Below are positions 32,901-40,632 of a stretch of DNA of 64,000 bases, in pieces. The stretch spans positions 95,659-159,658 of the forward strand of contig SIAQ01000001.1 in NCBI GenBank assembly GCA_009697105.1, in the 5' to 3' direction. The notes under the pieces were generated by a model. The model searched no databases and had not been told where the DNA came from. It worked only from the letters and a program-made list of their open reading frames with translations. The translations under genes and the position numbers were made by a program. The DNA comes from Gemmataceae bacterium (GTDB lineage: Bacteria; Planctomycetota; Planctomycetia; Gemmatales; Gemmataceae). Position 1 is the first letter of the stretch, and every line of letters starts with the position of its first letter.

Positions 32901-35853
32901 TGATTAGCTGCCGCACGACGGCGCTCCATGCTTGCCACAGGTCGGGGCGTGCTTCCAGGCCACGCTTCAGACTGGCGAGCAATTCCTCAGGCGGAAACGA
33001 AATTGCGACGGCATTATGAAACGCCAGCAGCGCATTGCCCAACGTCACCTGGCCATTCAACTGTTGCTCGATGAAGGCGACGGAATCGCGTCGATCTTGC
33101 AGGTTGTCCGACAGCGCGATCAGGTCCTGGATCGCGATCTCGAGATCGATCGACAGCCGCAGCGCCTCGCGATAGGCGTGCTTGGCGTCCTCGATGCGGC
33201 CGGCCTTCTTGAACACATAGGCGCGACAACTCCACAGGTACGGCGAATGCGGCTCCAAAGGCTCGGCCTCGTCGCATTGGAAGATCGCCTCCTCGGCGCG
33301 ATTTTGATCGGCGAGGTTCAGCGCGTATTCACGCCGAGCCCAGGCGTCGGCGGGATGGACCTCGATGATCCGTTTGAGGATCGGCTCGCGGGCCTGCGGA
33401 CCGTCGTCGAATAACAGATCGTACCACAGCCGACTCAGGCCGATATGATGCGGAAACCGCTTGCACGCCTCCTCGATGTGGGCAATCGCAGCGGCCTTGC
33501 CTTCGCTTTCAGCGAGGGTTTGCACGTAGTTACGGTGAGCATCCTCGGCGAGCGGTTCGAGGTCGTGCACCTGCCGCCAGAGTTCGTGCGTGCGTTTTAT
33601 GTCGCCCAGGTTGTACGCGAGCCGCGCCTGCGCTCGCAGCAACATGCCCGGCTTGGACACACCTTTGGCCCGGTCGAGCAGTTCGCCTGCCTTGGCAAAA
33701 TCCGCACGCAGCATGCACGCCTCGGCGGCATTGACGAGCAGATCGCCGTCGCCAGGCCGTTGGGCGATCGCGCGATCGAGAACGTCGAACGCTTCAGTAA
33801 TGCGCTGGGCCTGTTCGAGAGCGAAGAACAAATTGCGCGCCGGCTGGCTGGTCTTCGTCCCGAATCGCTGAAAGCGTTGCCGCAAGAGTTGCAGCGCTTG
33901 TTCGATCTTCCCCTGCGTCCGCGCGGCCTGGATGTAATCACGCACCAGCAACTCGTCGCGCTCCTCCAGGCAGACAGCGAAGTGAAAAAGTTGATACGCT
34001 TCGTCGAATTGCCGTTGGCTCGTGCGAATCCACGCCAAAGAGTTGTATACGAGCGGCGCCATCGGATTGGCGCGAGCCGCCTTGCGCAGAAGATACAGCG
34101 CTTGCGGAATTTCGCGAGCGTCCTGCATCAACTCCGCCGCATATTGCTGCCAATACGCGGGGTCGGTGTCTTTTTGCTCGCTGAGCCGTTTGAGAATATC
34201 GAGCCGCTCTTCGCGCCGGCTGAGCATGCGCAATGGCCAGGTGCGCTCATACTCCAATCTCGCGTCGTTTGGGTACAGCCTCAGAAGCTGGTCAGTATGG
34301 AACAGCGTTTTCTGCGGGTCATTATCGTAATAGGTCAGCGTGCGCTGAGCGACGATCGTCATGAAATGCCCAGGCTGCGCTTTGATCATCGCTGCCACAA
34401 TTTCCTCGGCCTCCGCGCGGCGATGATCCTTCAGAGCGATATCAAAGCGGTGCATCAAATCGTGCATCGCCTCATCGGGCAGCACTAAGGACGCGAGACG
34501 TTCTTTCGCCGCGACCGGGATGATCGCCATGCCGCGCGGCCCGGTGGCGCGGTAACGCTCGACGAGAAAATCGAACGGAATCTCACGTTGATGACGTTCC
34601 ATCGGATCGCGAATTATCAGCGTGCCACGCGCCGCATCGTAGCCGATCACCGCTTGCAAATGGCCCGACAGCGCCTCGGTTGTTGTCAACGTGAACGGGA
34701 TGCCGCGATCGATCAGCGCGATCGTGCTGCCCCAGGTGACGGTGAACGCTTTGGCGTAGAAGCCGTGGTCCTCGGCCCATTGGCGTTCGCTGTGGCTTGG
34801 CGTGCCGGCGTAGGAGATTTCCTCCGCTACTTCGACGTGCTCGGCGGGCATCGTCCAAAACTTGGCGATGGAAGTCAGCGTCGCCGGCGCGCAGGTCTTA
34901 TGGTGCTGGCGGACGTAGCCGACGGGCAATTCGACGCGCGGACCGAGTTCCGTCTGTACCGTGAGTCGTTTGGCGATGCTCTCGTAGAACGGCCCTTTGA
35001 CTTGCCTGGCCAAGTCCAGCGCCTGATCGAACTGCTGATCGCGGCAGGCGAGATCGCAACGCCGGGCCGTCAGCCATTGGCGTTCGTTCTTGCCTAACAA
35101 CGGCGACAGGCGTTTGTTGGCGTCGAGCTGAATGGCAGCCTCGTCATAGCGTTTCAACTCGTACAAGAGCATTGCCAGCTGGGCGTGGACCGACGCGCTT
35201 TCGAGTTGCTGGGTCGCTTGCGTCAGGAAATTGATGGCTTCATCGTCGCGCTGTTTCTGCACGAGAAAATGGGCGACCCACTGCACAGCCGGGCGATACC
35301 AGGGGTGATTTTGCAGTGCCCGTCGAGCAGCGTGCTCGGCCTCGTCGTGACGATCTTCGAGGTTATAGAGATTGGCCCACTCAAGGCAGGTCCACGCCTC
35401 CTCGCCGATCGCCTCGGCCTTGCGCAAGCAATCCTCGGCGGCGTCGAAATCACGCAAAAAGCCGAGGATCGCCGCCTGCTGCGACAGCCAACGCGAGCGC
35501 AATGTTGCCGGCGCATCAGCGGGAATCTCGTGCGATTGCACGAAGCGCCAGGCGGCATACGGGCCACGCCGACCGAGTAGATAGCGGACGAAGTACCACA
35601 TCGCTTCGGGGTCTCGGCGATCCTTGCGATGAGCGTGGATGAAATGCCATTCGCCCATCCGCAGCGAGCCGAGGTTGCCCGCGAGTCGCCCCGCCAACAC
35701 ACGCGCAGCCGTCCCGCGCCATTGAAGGAGAGGCCCAATCGTCTCGGCGACGTTGTAGGCCTGGATGTATAGACCTTGATCGTAGAGTCTGAAGATGGGA
35801 GCCAGTTGATCAGTGGTGACAAGAATCTCGTTCGGTTGGGCCAAATCGCTCAT
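29974..35853 (-). CDS. Giant TPR protein with embedded C39-type cysteine peptidase domain
   Basis: 1959 residues. An N-terminal block of TPR-like helices (residues ~1-290) leads to a papain-fold C39-like domain (about 308-447): oxyanion Gln316 and catalytic Cys321 in RQHHKTCAPATLTSIAKFW, His398 in SGHLQAVIGYD, and Asp416 in IIRDP. About 1450 residues of TPR follow (for example NPMAPLVYNSLAWIR and WSRLCEWCAQLDHYDEL), ending in a Pro-rich tail (PKLPPLPPPPPKPTKAPAQ). No signal peptide or membrane helix is seen, so a cytoplasmic location is likely. C39 domains usually cut double-glycine leaders in ABC exporters, but no exporter or precursor is nearby. A peptidase or peptide-binding role on a large protein-interaction scaffold is inferred. 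Confidence 0.88.
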   Translation of the reverse strand: MSDLAQPNEILVTTDQLAPIFRLYDQGLYIQAYNVAETIGPLLQWRGTAARVLAGRLAGNLGSLRMGEWHFIHAHRKDRRDPEAMWYFVRYLLGRRGPYAAWRFVQSHEIPADAPATLRSRWLSQQAAILGFLRDFDAAEDCLRKAEAIGEEAWTCLEWANLYNLEDRHDEAEHAARRALQNHPWYRPAVQWVAHFLVQKQRDDEAINFLTQATQQLESASVHAQLAMLLYELKRYDEAAIQLDANKRLSPLLGKNERQWLTARRCDLACRDQQFDQALDLARQVKGPFYESIAKRLTVQTELGPRVELPVGYVRQHHKTCAPATLTSIAKFWTMPAEHVEVAEEISYAGTPSHSERQWAEDHGFYAKAFTVTWGSTIALIDRGIPFTLTTTEALSGHLQAVIGYDAARGTLIIRDPMERHQREIPFDFLVERYRATGPRGMAIIPVAAKERLASLVLPDEAMHDLMHRFDIALKDHRRAEAEEIVAAMIKAQPGHFMTIVAQRTLTYYDNDPQKTLFHTDQLLRLYPNDARLEYERTWPLRMLSRREERLDILKRLSEQKDTDPAYWQQYAAELMQDAREIPQALYLLRKAARANPMAPLVYNSLAWIRTSQRQFDEAYQLFHFAVCLEERDELLVRDYIQAARTQGKIEQALQLLRQRFQRFGTKTSQPARNLFFALEQAQRITEAFDVLDRAIAQRPGDGDLLVNAAEACMLRADFAKAGELLDRAKGVSKPGMLLRAQARLAYNLGDIKRTHELWRQVHDLEPLAEDAHRNYVQTLAESEGKAAAIAHIEEACKRFPHHIGLSRLWYDLLFDDGPQAREPILKRIIEVHPADAWARREYALNLADQNRAEEAIFQCDEAEPLEPHSPYLWSCRAYVFKKAGRIEDAKHAYREALRLSIDLEIAIQDLIALSDNLQDRRDSVAFIEQQLNGQVTLGNALLAFHNAVAISFPPEELLASLKRGLEARPDLWQAWSAVVRQLITLERAGEALSYAQKQVQRFPHLPGIWLDLADAYRANNDAESEMTALQRAVELAPSWPDARRMLAEGYERAGSLDKAKAILEESIQHAPLDSFSHFDYAEFLWRRQDYDGAIAKARQALVLNPRHDVAWSRLCEWCAQLDHYDELVSWARNWIARRSGESHSWMRLGQALQWQGELTSSKDEAKRIDDCIAAYDEAIRRNPHFADLYDMKAQTLAQAGKHENARRTCNAAVWKGKPPLFLRGRLAWIKAGEGDLESAKREMGDLLKEDPNYQWGWNQLVEWCWATGQHKAYLDAANQMLRVRPQSARAMACRGEARIRLGEREAGIEDLKIAQRKDPCNQLAAFVLFDEQLIDNDLTGAEATLATMQQNISGDAVKARQIQMLLKRENQTPALEKLKALCATRSPFSDSLDLAMRAFDLAEARDPAEKVLREAMEQPNWNLHLAILYAGRWNPNLPNDLPERIAVVDRALEREPESIRFLEMKIDLLCQAAQYERAWQVCQSKTFPRDQFRLQARAAWVMYCSGRTANGFAALRALLKEHPKFYWGWQQLADWHSRAQQWVELLTVAEQMVVIAPRDPIGFGWRGLAKHNLGDPQAARTDYLHGIDLQAAYAFGAWQLFYIYMSSGEWKRAETLLDKTEKHVDPGEIAWRRVELLVVQNKKAKFPAEFETLCKHSTKMPWIIDNVFYLLWQAGWASDAEKVLHRFLDLGPQICDAWVRLRLMLGDRIVGSDIQNMSSRRPERTNCIAAYAIELAYAKDTASLQNWIAAHDDALRADTPNWAKIGVALAIVADWQGVCEWMSDWEEHPKALPGNLLTVVKAMRSLDQREEANEVSDYALTKLNPDHAASSHRIWLKFDQALAGDVLHVQRYFENADLGGFDPYHHMISYMAQALLWTTTNTQTGFSQARQLLYDAAKHSQPMLPDPAMAKSYQLCVARMAELQGTFGTKLWRVWRWLFPKLPPLPPPPPKPTKAPAQ

Positions 35854-35896
35854 GAATCGCTCCAGCGTCGGTAGCGGGCATTATACAGACGCTTCC

Positions 35897-35962
35897 TCGT
35901 TTAGCCGCTCGCCTTTGGCGAGCGCGAGAGATCACACTCGCCAAAGGCGAGCGGCTAAACGA
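35897..35962. repeat. Palindromic intergenic repeat, family B copy 4 (perfect 26-bp arms)
   Basis: Arms 35897-35922 and 35937-35962 are exact complements (TCGTTTAGCCGCTCGCCTTT and onward). It lies between the exonuclease stop and the giant TPR start. Confidence 0.95.
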
Positions 35963-35974
35963 ATCGGCAATCCA

Positions 35975-36703
35975 TCACTTCAGCATCCACGCCAGCCAGT
36001 CTTCGCGGACGATCGGTTTCGCCATCCAATCGCAATCAGGCATTGGCAGTTTCAGCGCATCGCGCACGGTGCGCCAACCGGCGGCGAGCGGTTCGCTTTT
36101 CTTGCTGCCCCTCTGTGTAATCCACGAGAATTTCCCCTGCTTCTCGGCTTCCCTCGCGATATCGGCGGCGACACGCACATCCTGGGCGACATAGGCGAGG
36201 ACCTTGTCGAATTCACCGGCCGCCCACAGCGTCGGCGCCTGACTGCCCGATACGCCCGCAGTCTTTCCAGGTACGCCCATACCGAGCGCCGCCTTCTCCA
36301 AACTGATCGGATAACCGAGTTGGCAGACGATGTGAAACATCATGTCAACATGGTCATGCGCACACGCTCGACAATCATCCAATGCACCCGATTCCTCCGC
36401 GAGCACGTCGAAGTCGAAGCTCGCGCCGTTCCAGGTGAGCACCGTGTAGCCCTGCGTCGTCATCTCACGCAGATAATCGACGAGCGCCTTGGCATCCTCG
36501 GGCGTCATCTGCTTGGCCGGCGTGCCCGATGACGTTTTCGAATGCCAAAGCCTCGGCTCCGCGCCATCCAGCAACGTCGCGGCGCAGCAGATGCCAAGCG
36601 GGCGATGATTCCGCCAGAGCGAAAAATCGCCGACGATCTCCTTCGCGGTCTCGATATCGAAGGCGAGATATTTGCGCGGCATTTTATTGTTTGGTAGCGG
36701 CAT
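35975..36703 (-). CDS. DEDD-family 3'-5' exonuclease-like protein
   Basis: 242 residues (or 235 from the ATG at 36682; neither start has a clear ribosome-binding site). RNase H-like exonuclease fold: ExoI FDIET (Asp16, Glu18), ExoII in LTWNGASFDFDVL, and ExoIII YVAQDVRVAADI, matching the DEDDy pattern with Tyr four before the last Asp. It resembles the predicted 3'-5' exonucleases related to the polymerase B exonuclease domain, so the substrate is DNA or RNA ends. The C-terminal ~50 residues are Trp-rich. It stands alone between repeat elements. Confidence 0.8.
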   Translation of the reverse strand: MPLPNNKMPRKYLAFDIETAKEIVGDFSLWRNHRPLGICCAATLLDGAEPRLWHSKTSSGTPAKQMTPEDAKALVDYLREMTTQGYTVLTWNGASFDFDVLAEESGALDDCRACAHDHVDMMFHIVCQLGYPISLEKAALGMGVPGKTAGVSGSQAPTLWAAGEFDKVLAYVAQDVRVAADIAREAEKQGKFSWITQRGSKKSEPLAAGWRTVRDALKLPMPDCDWMAKPIVREDWLAWMLK

Positions 36704-36742
36704 GTTTTGGTTGATGTCGGCGCGAAAAAATGAATCGTTTAA

Positions 36743-36979
36743 TCAGGATGTCGCCGCTGTTTTTTTCTTGATTCCTGTCACCTGGCTGACGCTATCTTGG
36801 TCGAATAACGTAGGATTGCCGTCGGTTGCAAAGTGTATTGCTACCCCATGACGTGTAACAAGTGCTTCAGGATGCTCAACCTCCAAGCGCGTCCCGCTAG
36901 AAAATTCGACTACGAACGGCTTGAAGGGCCTTCGGTTTGCGAAAGAGCGTAAAGCCAAATCAAATGCCTTGGCGTCCAT
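36743..36979 (-). CDS. Small protein of unknown function
   Basis: 78 residues, MDAKAFDLALRSFANRRPFK at the start and a Lys-rich tail. The pattern RPFKPFVVEFSSGTRLEVEHPEALV followed by an aromatic beta strand (quoted in part: RPFKPFVVEFSSGTRLEV) suggests a compact beta-barrel-like fold. I recall similar short proteins as common in planctomycete genomes, but they have no assigned function. GAGCAGG lies just before the start. Distinct from the neighbouring exonuclease (39-bp gap), same strand. Confidence 0.7.
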   Translation of the reverse strand: MDAKAFDLALRSFANRRPFKPFVVEFSSGTRLEVEHPEALVTRHGVAIHFATDGNPTLFDQDSVSQVTGIKKKTAATS

Positions 36980-37063
36980 AAACCTGCTCCTAAATGACCA
37001 GAATTACACTCCCTTTTGTAATTCTACCGCTGCTGAAAGTCGTGGCGCGATTATTTTTTGATT

Positions 37064-37091
37064 TTGACAATTGAAATTTTTCCGTTAGTCT
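37064..37091 (+). promoter_or_regulatory. Possible sigma-70-type promoter of the creatininase gene
   Basis: A consensus TTGACA (37064-37069) lies in an A/T-rich stretch of the divergent 165-bp gap, with a weak TAGTCT 16 bp downstream. The -10 match is poor, so this is tentative. Confidence 0.3.
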
Positions 37092-37145
37092 TTCAAATAC
37101 CATCATCGCAGTGACCCGAAATTCAAACTACTAAAAAGGTTAATA

Positions 37146-38021
37146 ATGCCATCCCGCGCCGCGACCGAATACCGCTACGAAAAACTCACCTGGCCAGAGA
37201 TCAACGACGCCGTCGATCTCGGCAAAGTCTGCATCCTGCCCTGCGGCGCCGTTGAGCAGCACGGGCATCATTTGCCGCTCGATGTCGATCTCGTCTGCCC
37301 CGGCGGTATCGCCAAGGGTGCGGGCCTCGCGATTCCCGACAAAATCCTTGTACTGCCGATCGTCGCCTATGGCTACACGGGCCACGTCATGGACTTTCCC
37401 GGCACGATTAACAACGACTTCGAGCACTTCATGCATCACGTGCTCGACATCACCAAATCGCTCGCTTATCACGGGTTCAAGAAGATCATTCTCCTCAACG
37501 GCCACGGCTCGAATATGCCGAACCTTGACCTCGTCGCTCGCCGCACGAACCTCGAGACCGATGCGGAATGCACGCTCATCGCCTGGTGGAATCTGCTGAC
37601 CGTGGACAAGACCTTCCTGCCCCGCTGGCGGCAGAGCAAGTTCCCCGGCGGTTGTTCGCATGCGTGCGAGCTGGAGACGTCGCTGTACATGTATCTCGAC
37701 GGCGACAATGTGCGCAAGGACAAGATAAAGAGCGGCACGATCAGCTTCAACAACGAAGACAACCCGTTCAACTGGGTCGATCTGTTCGGCGCCGGCCCCG
37801 CGACCACCGTGGGCTGGACGAGCAGCTACTCCGACACCGGCGTCCTCGGCGATGCCGAATTGGCCACGCCCGAAAAAGGCAAGGAAGCGTATGAGGAATC
37901 CGTGAAACAGCTGTGCCGATATGTGGCGTACTTCAAGGATCGCCCGAAGGATGTGCGCAAGGACCGCCACCGCAAACCGCCAACGATGCCAATCCCGTGG
38001 AGCCAGCGGCCGCTGGCGTGA
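37146..38021 (+). CDS. Creatininase-family amidohydrolase
   Basis: 291 residues. The metal-binding motif GAVEQHGHHLPLDVD (Glu37, His39 and Asp48 as likely ligands) and the later LLNGHGSNMPNL and ACELETSLYM segments are those of the creatininase / FAPy-deformylase / MftE superfamily, whose members hydrolyse cyclic or linear amides with two metals. AAGG precedes the ATG. The substrate cannot be decided: creatinine, FAPy-type and dipeptide-processing activities are all known in the family. It is not next to any mycofactocin or flavin gene. It is convergent with the LRR gene. Confidence 0.88.
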   Translation: MPSRAATEYRYEKLTWPEINDAVDLGKVCILPCGAVEQHGHHLPLDVDLVCPGGIAKGAGLAIPDKILVLPIVAYGYTGHVMDFPGTINNDFEHFMHHVLDITKSLAYHGFKKIILLNGHGSNMPNLDLVARRTNLETDAECTLIAWWNLLTVDKTFLPRWRQSKFPGGCSHACELETSLYMYLDGDNVRKDKIKSGTISFNNEDNPFNWVDLFGAGPATTVGWTSSYSDTGVLGDAELATPEKGKEAYEESVKQLCRYVAYFKDRPKDVRKDRHRKPPTMPIPWSQRPLA

Positions 38022-38127
38022 TCGCAAATTTGCCAAACTTCGGCGTGGCGTTGCTATCGCACTTGAGGAAAAAATGAAGCGATGCGATATCCAAACTCGC
38101 GGAGATACTTGCAATGTCAAACCTAGG

Positions 38128-39855
38128 TTATCGAAGAATCTGGCAACTCGGAAGTTCCCGCTGCAGTCCGGCAACCCCCGCGTTGCTCACCTTCGTCAAG
38201 CGTAGGTCCAGCTTTCGCAATGTCTTCAGCCTCGTGAGATTCGGCAAGCCTTCGTCCGTTACCTTCGACCTGCTGAGATCAAGCGTCGTTAGGAACTTCA
38301 GTTCGGAAAGCTCCTTGAGTCCCGGCCCAGTCACGCGCGTACCAGCCAGTTCCAATGTCCGCAGCCCCTCCAGCTCTTTCAATTCCTTGAGGCCGGTGTC
38401 GGTAACCTGTGTGGCCGTCAGTCGCAACGATTGCAGGGCCTTAAATCCTGCGAGTGCCTTAAGCCCTTTGTCGCCAATCTGCGTGCCGACCAGAGATAGC
38501 GATTGCATGCTCGTTAGCCCGGCAAGTTCGTTCAGCCCGGCATCCGTTAACCTGGCCAGTTGATCAAGGTCGAGTACTTGCAGGGATGGCAATTGGGCGA
38601 GTTCCTTGATGCCCGCGTCGGTTACCTTGGTGCCTTGCAAGTGCAGGACACGTATGCTTTTGACCTTGGCCAGTTCCCTGAGACCGGCGTCGTTGACCTG
38701 ACTGAAGTTAGCGTTGATCGTGTGAAGATTGGTCAAAACCGTAAGGTCCTTGAATCCCACCCCGGTGATGCCAGTTGGTTTCAGGCTCAGCAAACTCAAT
38801 TCTGTGAGCACTGCCAATTCCTTCATTCCCGCATCGGTTACGTTCCAGTTGCTCAGGTTAAAGGACGTAGGCGCGAGCACGGCGGCGAGATAGTGCTTCA
38901 GTCCCACAGCAGTCATGGTCGATTGCGGAATGTCGAGCTTGCGTAGATTCAGACCCGCCAGAGCTGCCAGACCCGCGTCGGTTACCTTAAGCCAGTTGCG
39001 GATGTTAAGTTCAGTCGTGGGCTCGATCGCAGCAATATAATTCTGGAGACCCAGGTCCGTATGGGTTTTCGCCGGCAGGTTTAGAAGCCGCAATTTCATG
39101 CCGGCCAACTCCTTGAGGCCAGCGTCACTCACCTTGGTGCTGGTCAGATTGAGGATGCGCAGGCTCTTGATCGAGGCCAGCGCTTTCAATTCAGGGTCGC
39201 CGATTTGGGATCTGTCGAACCTGAGCGAGCGCAGGTTTTTCAGCCCCGCCAGCTCCTTAAGACCAGCGCCGGTCACAGAAGCGCTCCCAAGGTCCAGCAA
39301 CTCCAGATGTTGCAGCTGTGCCAATTGTTTAAGGCCCACGTCGGTTATGTCCGGGCCGTCGACTACGAGCCATTTCAGGTTCTTCAACCTGGCAATATGC
39401 TTGACGCCCGCGTCCGAGATTCTCGATTTCACCAGAAGCGTAATCGACAGCGCCTGCAAGTTCGTGAGCTCGGCAATTTCCTCAAGTTGCTTGTCGGAGA
39501 ATTGCTTTATGCGCAACTTGAGTCCGAACGGACCCGGATCGGGCACCTTGCCAATCTGGCCTGGATACCAGGAACCCTGGAATTCGAACGCGGGCAAGAC
39601 GCCAGACGGCATTTTGTCAACTCCGAATCGCAATTCGGTGAACAGGAGCGTACCGGCCACAACGGTCTTGTCGTCCCGGAATTGCATCCAGCCGACGCTG
39701 GCGTGTGCGCCCTTCCAGGCGTTGGCAATCCCCTGCGTCAAGGGTTTAGGCGAATCAAGCTTACTCGGCTCCTGGGCAGCCACTGGCCCATGGTTGGAAA
39801 ACAACAGGAATGTCAAAACAACCAAGCCAGGACAAAGTACCCTCGGGTTTTGCAC
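38128..39855 (-). CDS. Secreted leucine-rich-repeat protein
   Basis: 575 residues from a GTG at 39855, favoured because GGAGG lies five bases before it; the ATG at 39867 lies in that site and would add four residues. A hydrophobic signal (CPGLVVLTFLLFSNHG, cleaved near VAAQ) precedes ~130 non-repeat residues and then about fifteen to twenty repeats of ~24 residues in the VTDAGLKELAGLKNLRSL pattern, the amphipathic type seen in planctomycete and GALA-like proteins. Two repeats are interrupted by a matching insertion (GLQNYIAAIEPTTELNI and GLKHYLAAVLAPTSFNL). A protein-binding role in the envelope is inferred. Confidence 0.85.
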   Translation of the reverse strand: MQNPRVLCPGLVVLTFLLFSNHGPVAAQEPSKLDSPKPLTQGIANAWKGAHASVGWMQFRDDKTVVAGTLLFTELRFGVDKMPSGVLPAFEFQGSWYPGQIGKVPDPGPFGLKLRIKQFSDKQLEEIAELTNLQALSITLLVKSRISDAGVKHIARLKNLKWLVVDGPDITDVGLKQLAQLQHLELLDLGSASVTGAGLKELAGLKNLRSLRFDRSQIGDPELKALASIKSLRILNLTSTKVSDAGLKELAGMKLRLLNLPAKTHTDLGLQNYIAAIEPTTELNIRNWLKVTDAGLAALAGLNLRKLDIPQSTMTAVGLKHYLAAVLAPTSFNLSNWNVTDAGMKELAVLTELSLLSLKPTGITGVGFKDLTVLTNLHTINANFSQVNDAGLRELAKVKSIRVLHLQGTKVTDAGIKELAQLPSLQVLDLDQLARLTDAGLNELAGLTSMQSLSLVGTQIGDKGLKALAGFKALQSLRLTATQVTDTGLKELKELEGLRTLELAGTRVTGPGLKELSELKFLTTLDLSRSKVTDEGLPNLTRLKTLRKLDLRLTKVSNAGVAGLQRELPSCQILR

Positions 39856-39910
39856 GATAACCTCCATTGTGAAGTCGCCAGATTCACCGATGGACACAGT
39901 CTATGCGCGT

Positions 39911-40135
39911 CTAAACGGTACGGCCATGACCGCCAGCAAGGGGTAAAACACCACCTTGATTACCAGGCAACAGCACCGCGCTCGGTTCCATCTCGACACG
40001 TTCCACCGCGAACCCCGCGGCATCCAAGTCGGTCAGGGCCGAACGCAGCGCTTCCTCGAGCGAAACCGCATCACGGTGAAAGCTGATATGGGCGATTCCG
40101 AAAGACCGTGACGGAGCGGCCGAATGGGTGCGCAA
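39911..40135 (-). CDS. Small ORF, possibly a gene remnant
   Basis: 74 residues with a plausible folded segment (IAHISFHRDAVSLEEALRSA, then DLDAAGFAVERVEMEP), the look of short planctomycete proteins that precede a helix-turn-helix. The helix-turn-helix part is absent and the upstream end lies in a degenerate hairpin next to a rearranged gene, so it may be a relic. Codon usage is compatible with coding. Confidence 0.4.
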   Translation of the reverse strand: MRTHSAAPSRSFGIAHISFHRDAVSLEEALRSALTDLDAAGFAVERVEMEPSAVLLPGNQGGVLPLAGGHGRTV

Positions 40136-40177
40136 GGCACAAGTCGGCCACTACGTCGCGGTCGCGGCTCGGAAAAG
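40094..40177. repeat. Degenerate palindromic repeat, family G copy 1
   Basis: Imperfect inverted repeat whose right arm GGTCGCGGCTCGGAAAAGCG is the same as in the hairpin at 59145-59215; the left arm is diverged. It sits just after the stop of the truncated alpha-toroid gene. Confidence 0.65.
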
Positions 40178-40179
40178 CG

Positions 40180-40632
40180 TCACGGTTTCAGCCAATGCGT
40201 AACGATGGCGGCGAAGTACGTGCCGCCGATGCTCGAGGGTTGGCCGGGGGCGAGGCCGTAGCCGCCGTCTTCGTTGCGGCACTTGGCGATGAAGGAGCGC
40301 ACGCCTTCGACGTAGGCAGGTTTGGCTTTGAGCATGACGTAGCAGCGCATGATGCGATAGGTGGTTTCGAGGTCGGAGGCGATTTCGTCGTCGTCTTTGC
40401 CGAACCCGCCGTTCTGGCGTTGACCGTCGTTCAGCGTTTTGACGACGACGGTGGCGTCATCGAGTTTGCCGCCCAGACGCAGCAGCGTGACGCTCGCTCC
40501 GCCAGTTGCACGAGCCTGGCCTGGACCTTTGCCAAACGTGCCGTCAGCGTTTTGCATTTTCTTCACTGCCGTCAACCAGTCGGCGTTCTTGGGCGACTTC
40601 GCTTTCAGTCGCTCAAGGCCGGCAGCGTCCGC
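40180..40632 (-). pseudogene. 5'-truncated prenyltransferase/squalene-oxidase repeat protein
   Basis: About 150 residues of the C-terminal half of an alpha-toroid protein (QNADGTFGKGPGQARATGG, then RQNGGFGKDDDEIASDLETT and NEDGGYGLAPGQPSSIGGTY). Upstream of ~40632 the open frame continues to 40857 only as the antisense of a DUF1549 gene, so the original 5' half and signal peptide are missing. The 3' end is intact. Same superfamily as 2919-4007. See the breakpoint finding. Confidence 0.75.

Noticed and set aside
29974..35853. Bacteriocin exporter
   Set aside because: The C39-like domain is present, but there are no membrane helices or ABC ATPase and no precursor peptide nearby.
40108..40632. 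N-terminal 175 residues of the long frame leading into the DUF1549 fragment
   Set aside because: It is the antisense of the truncated alpha-toroid gene, not part of a DUF1549 protein.
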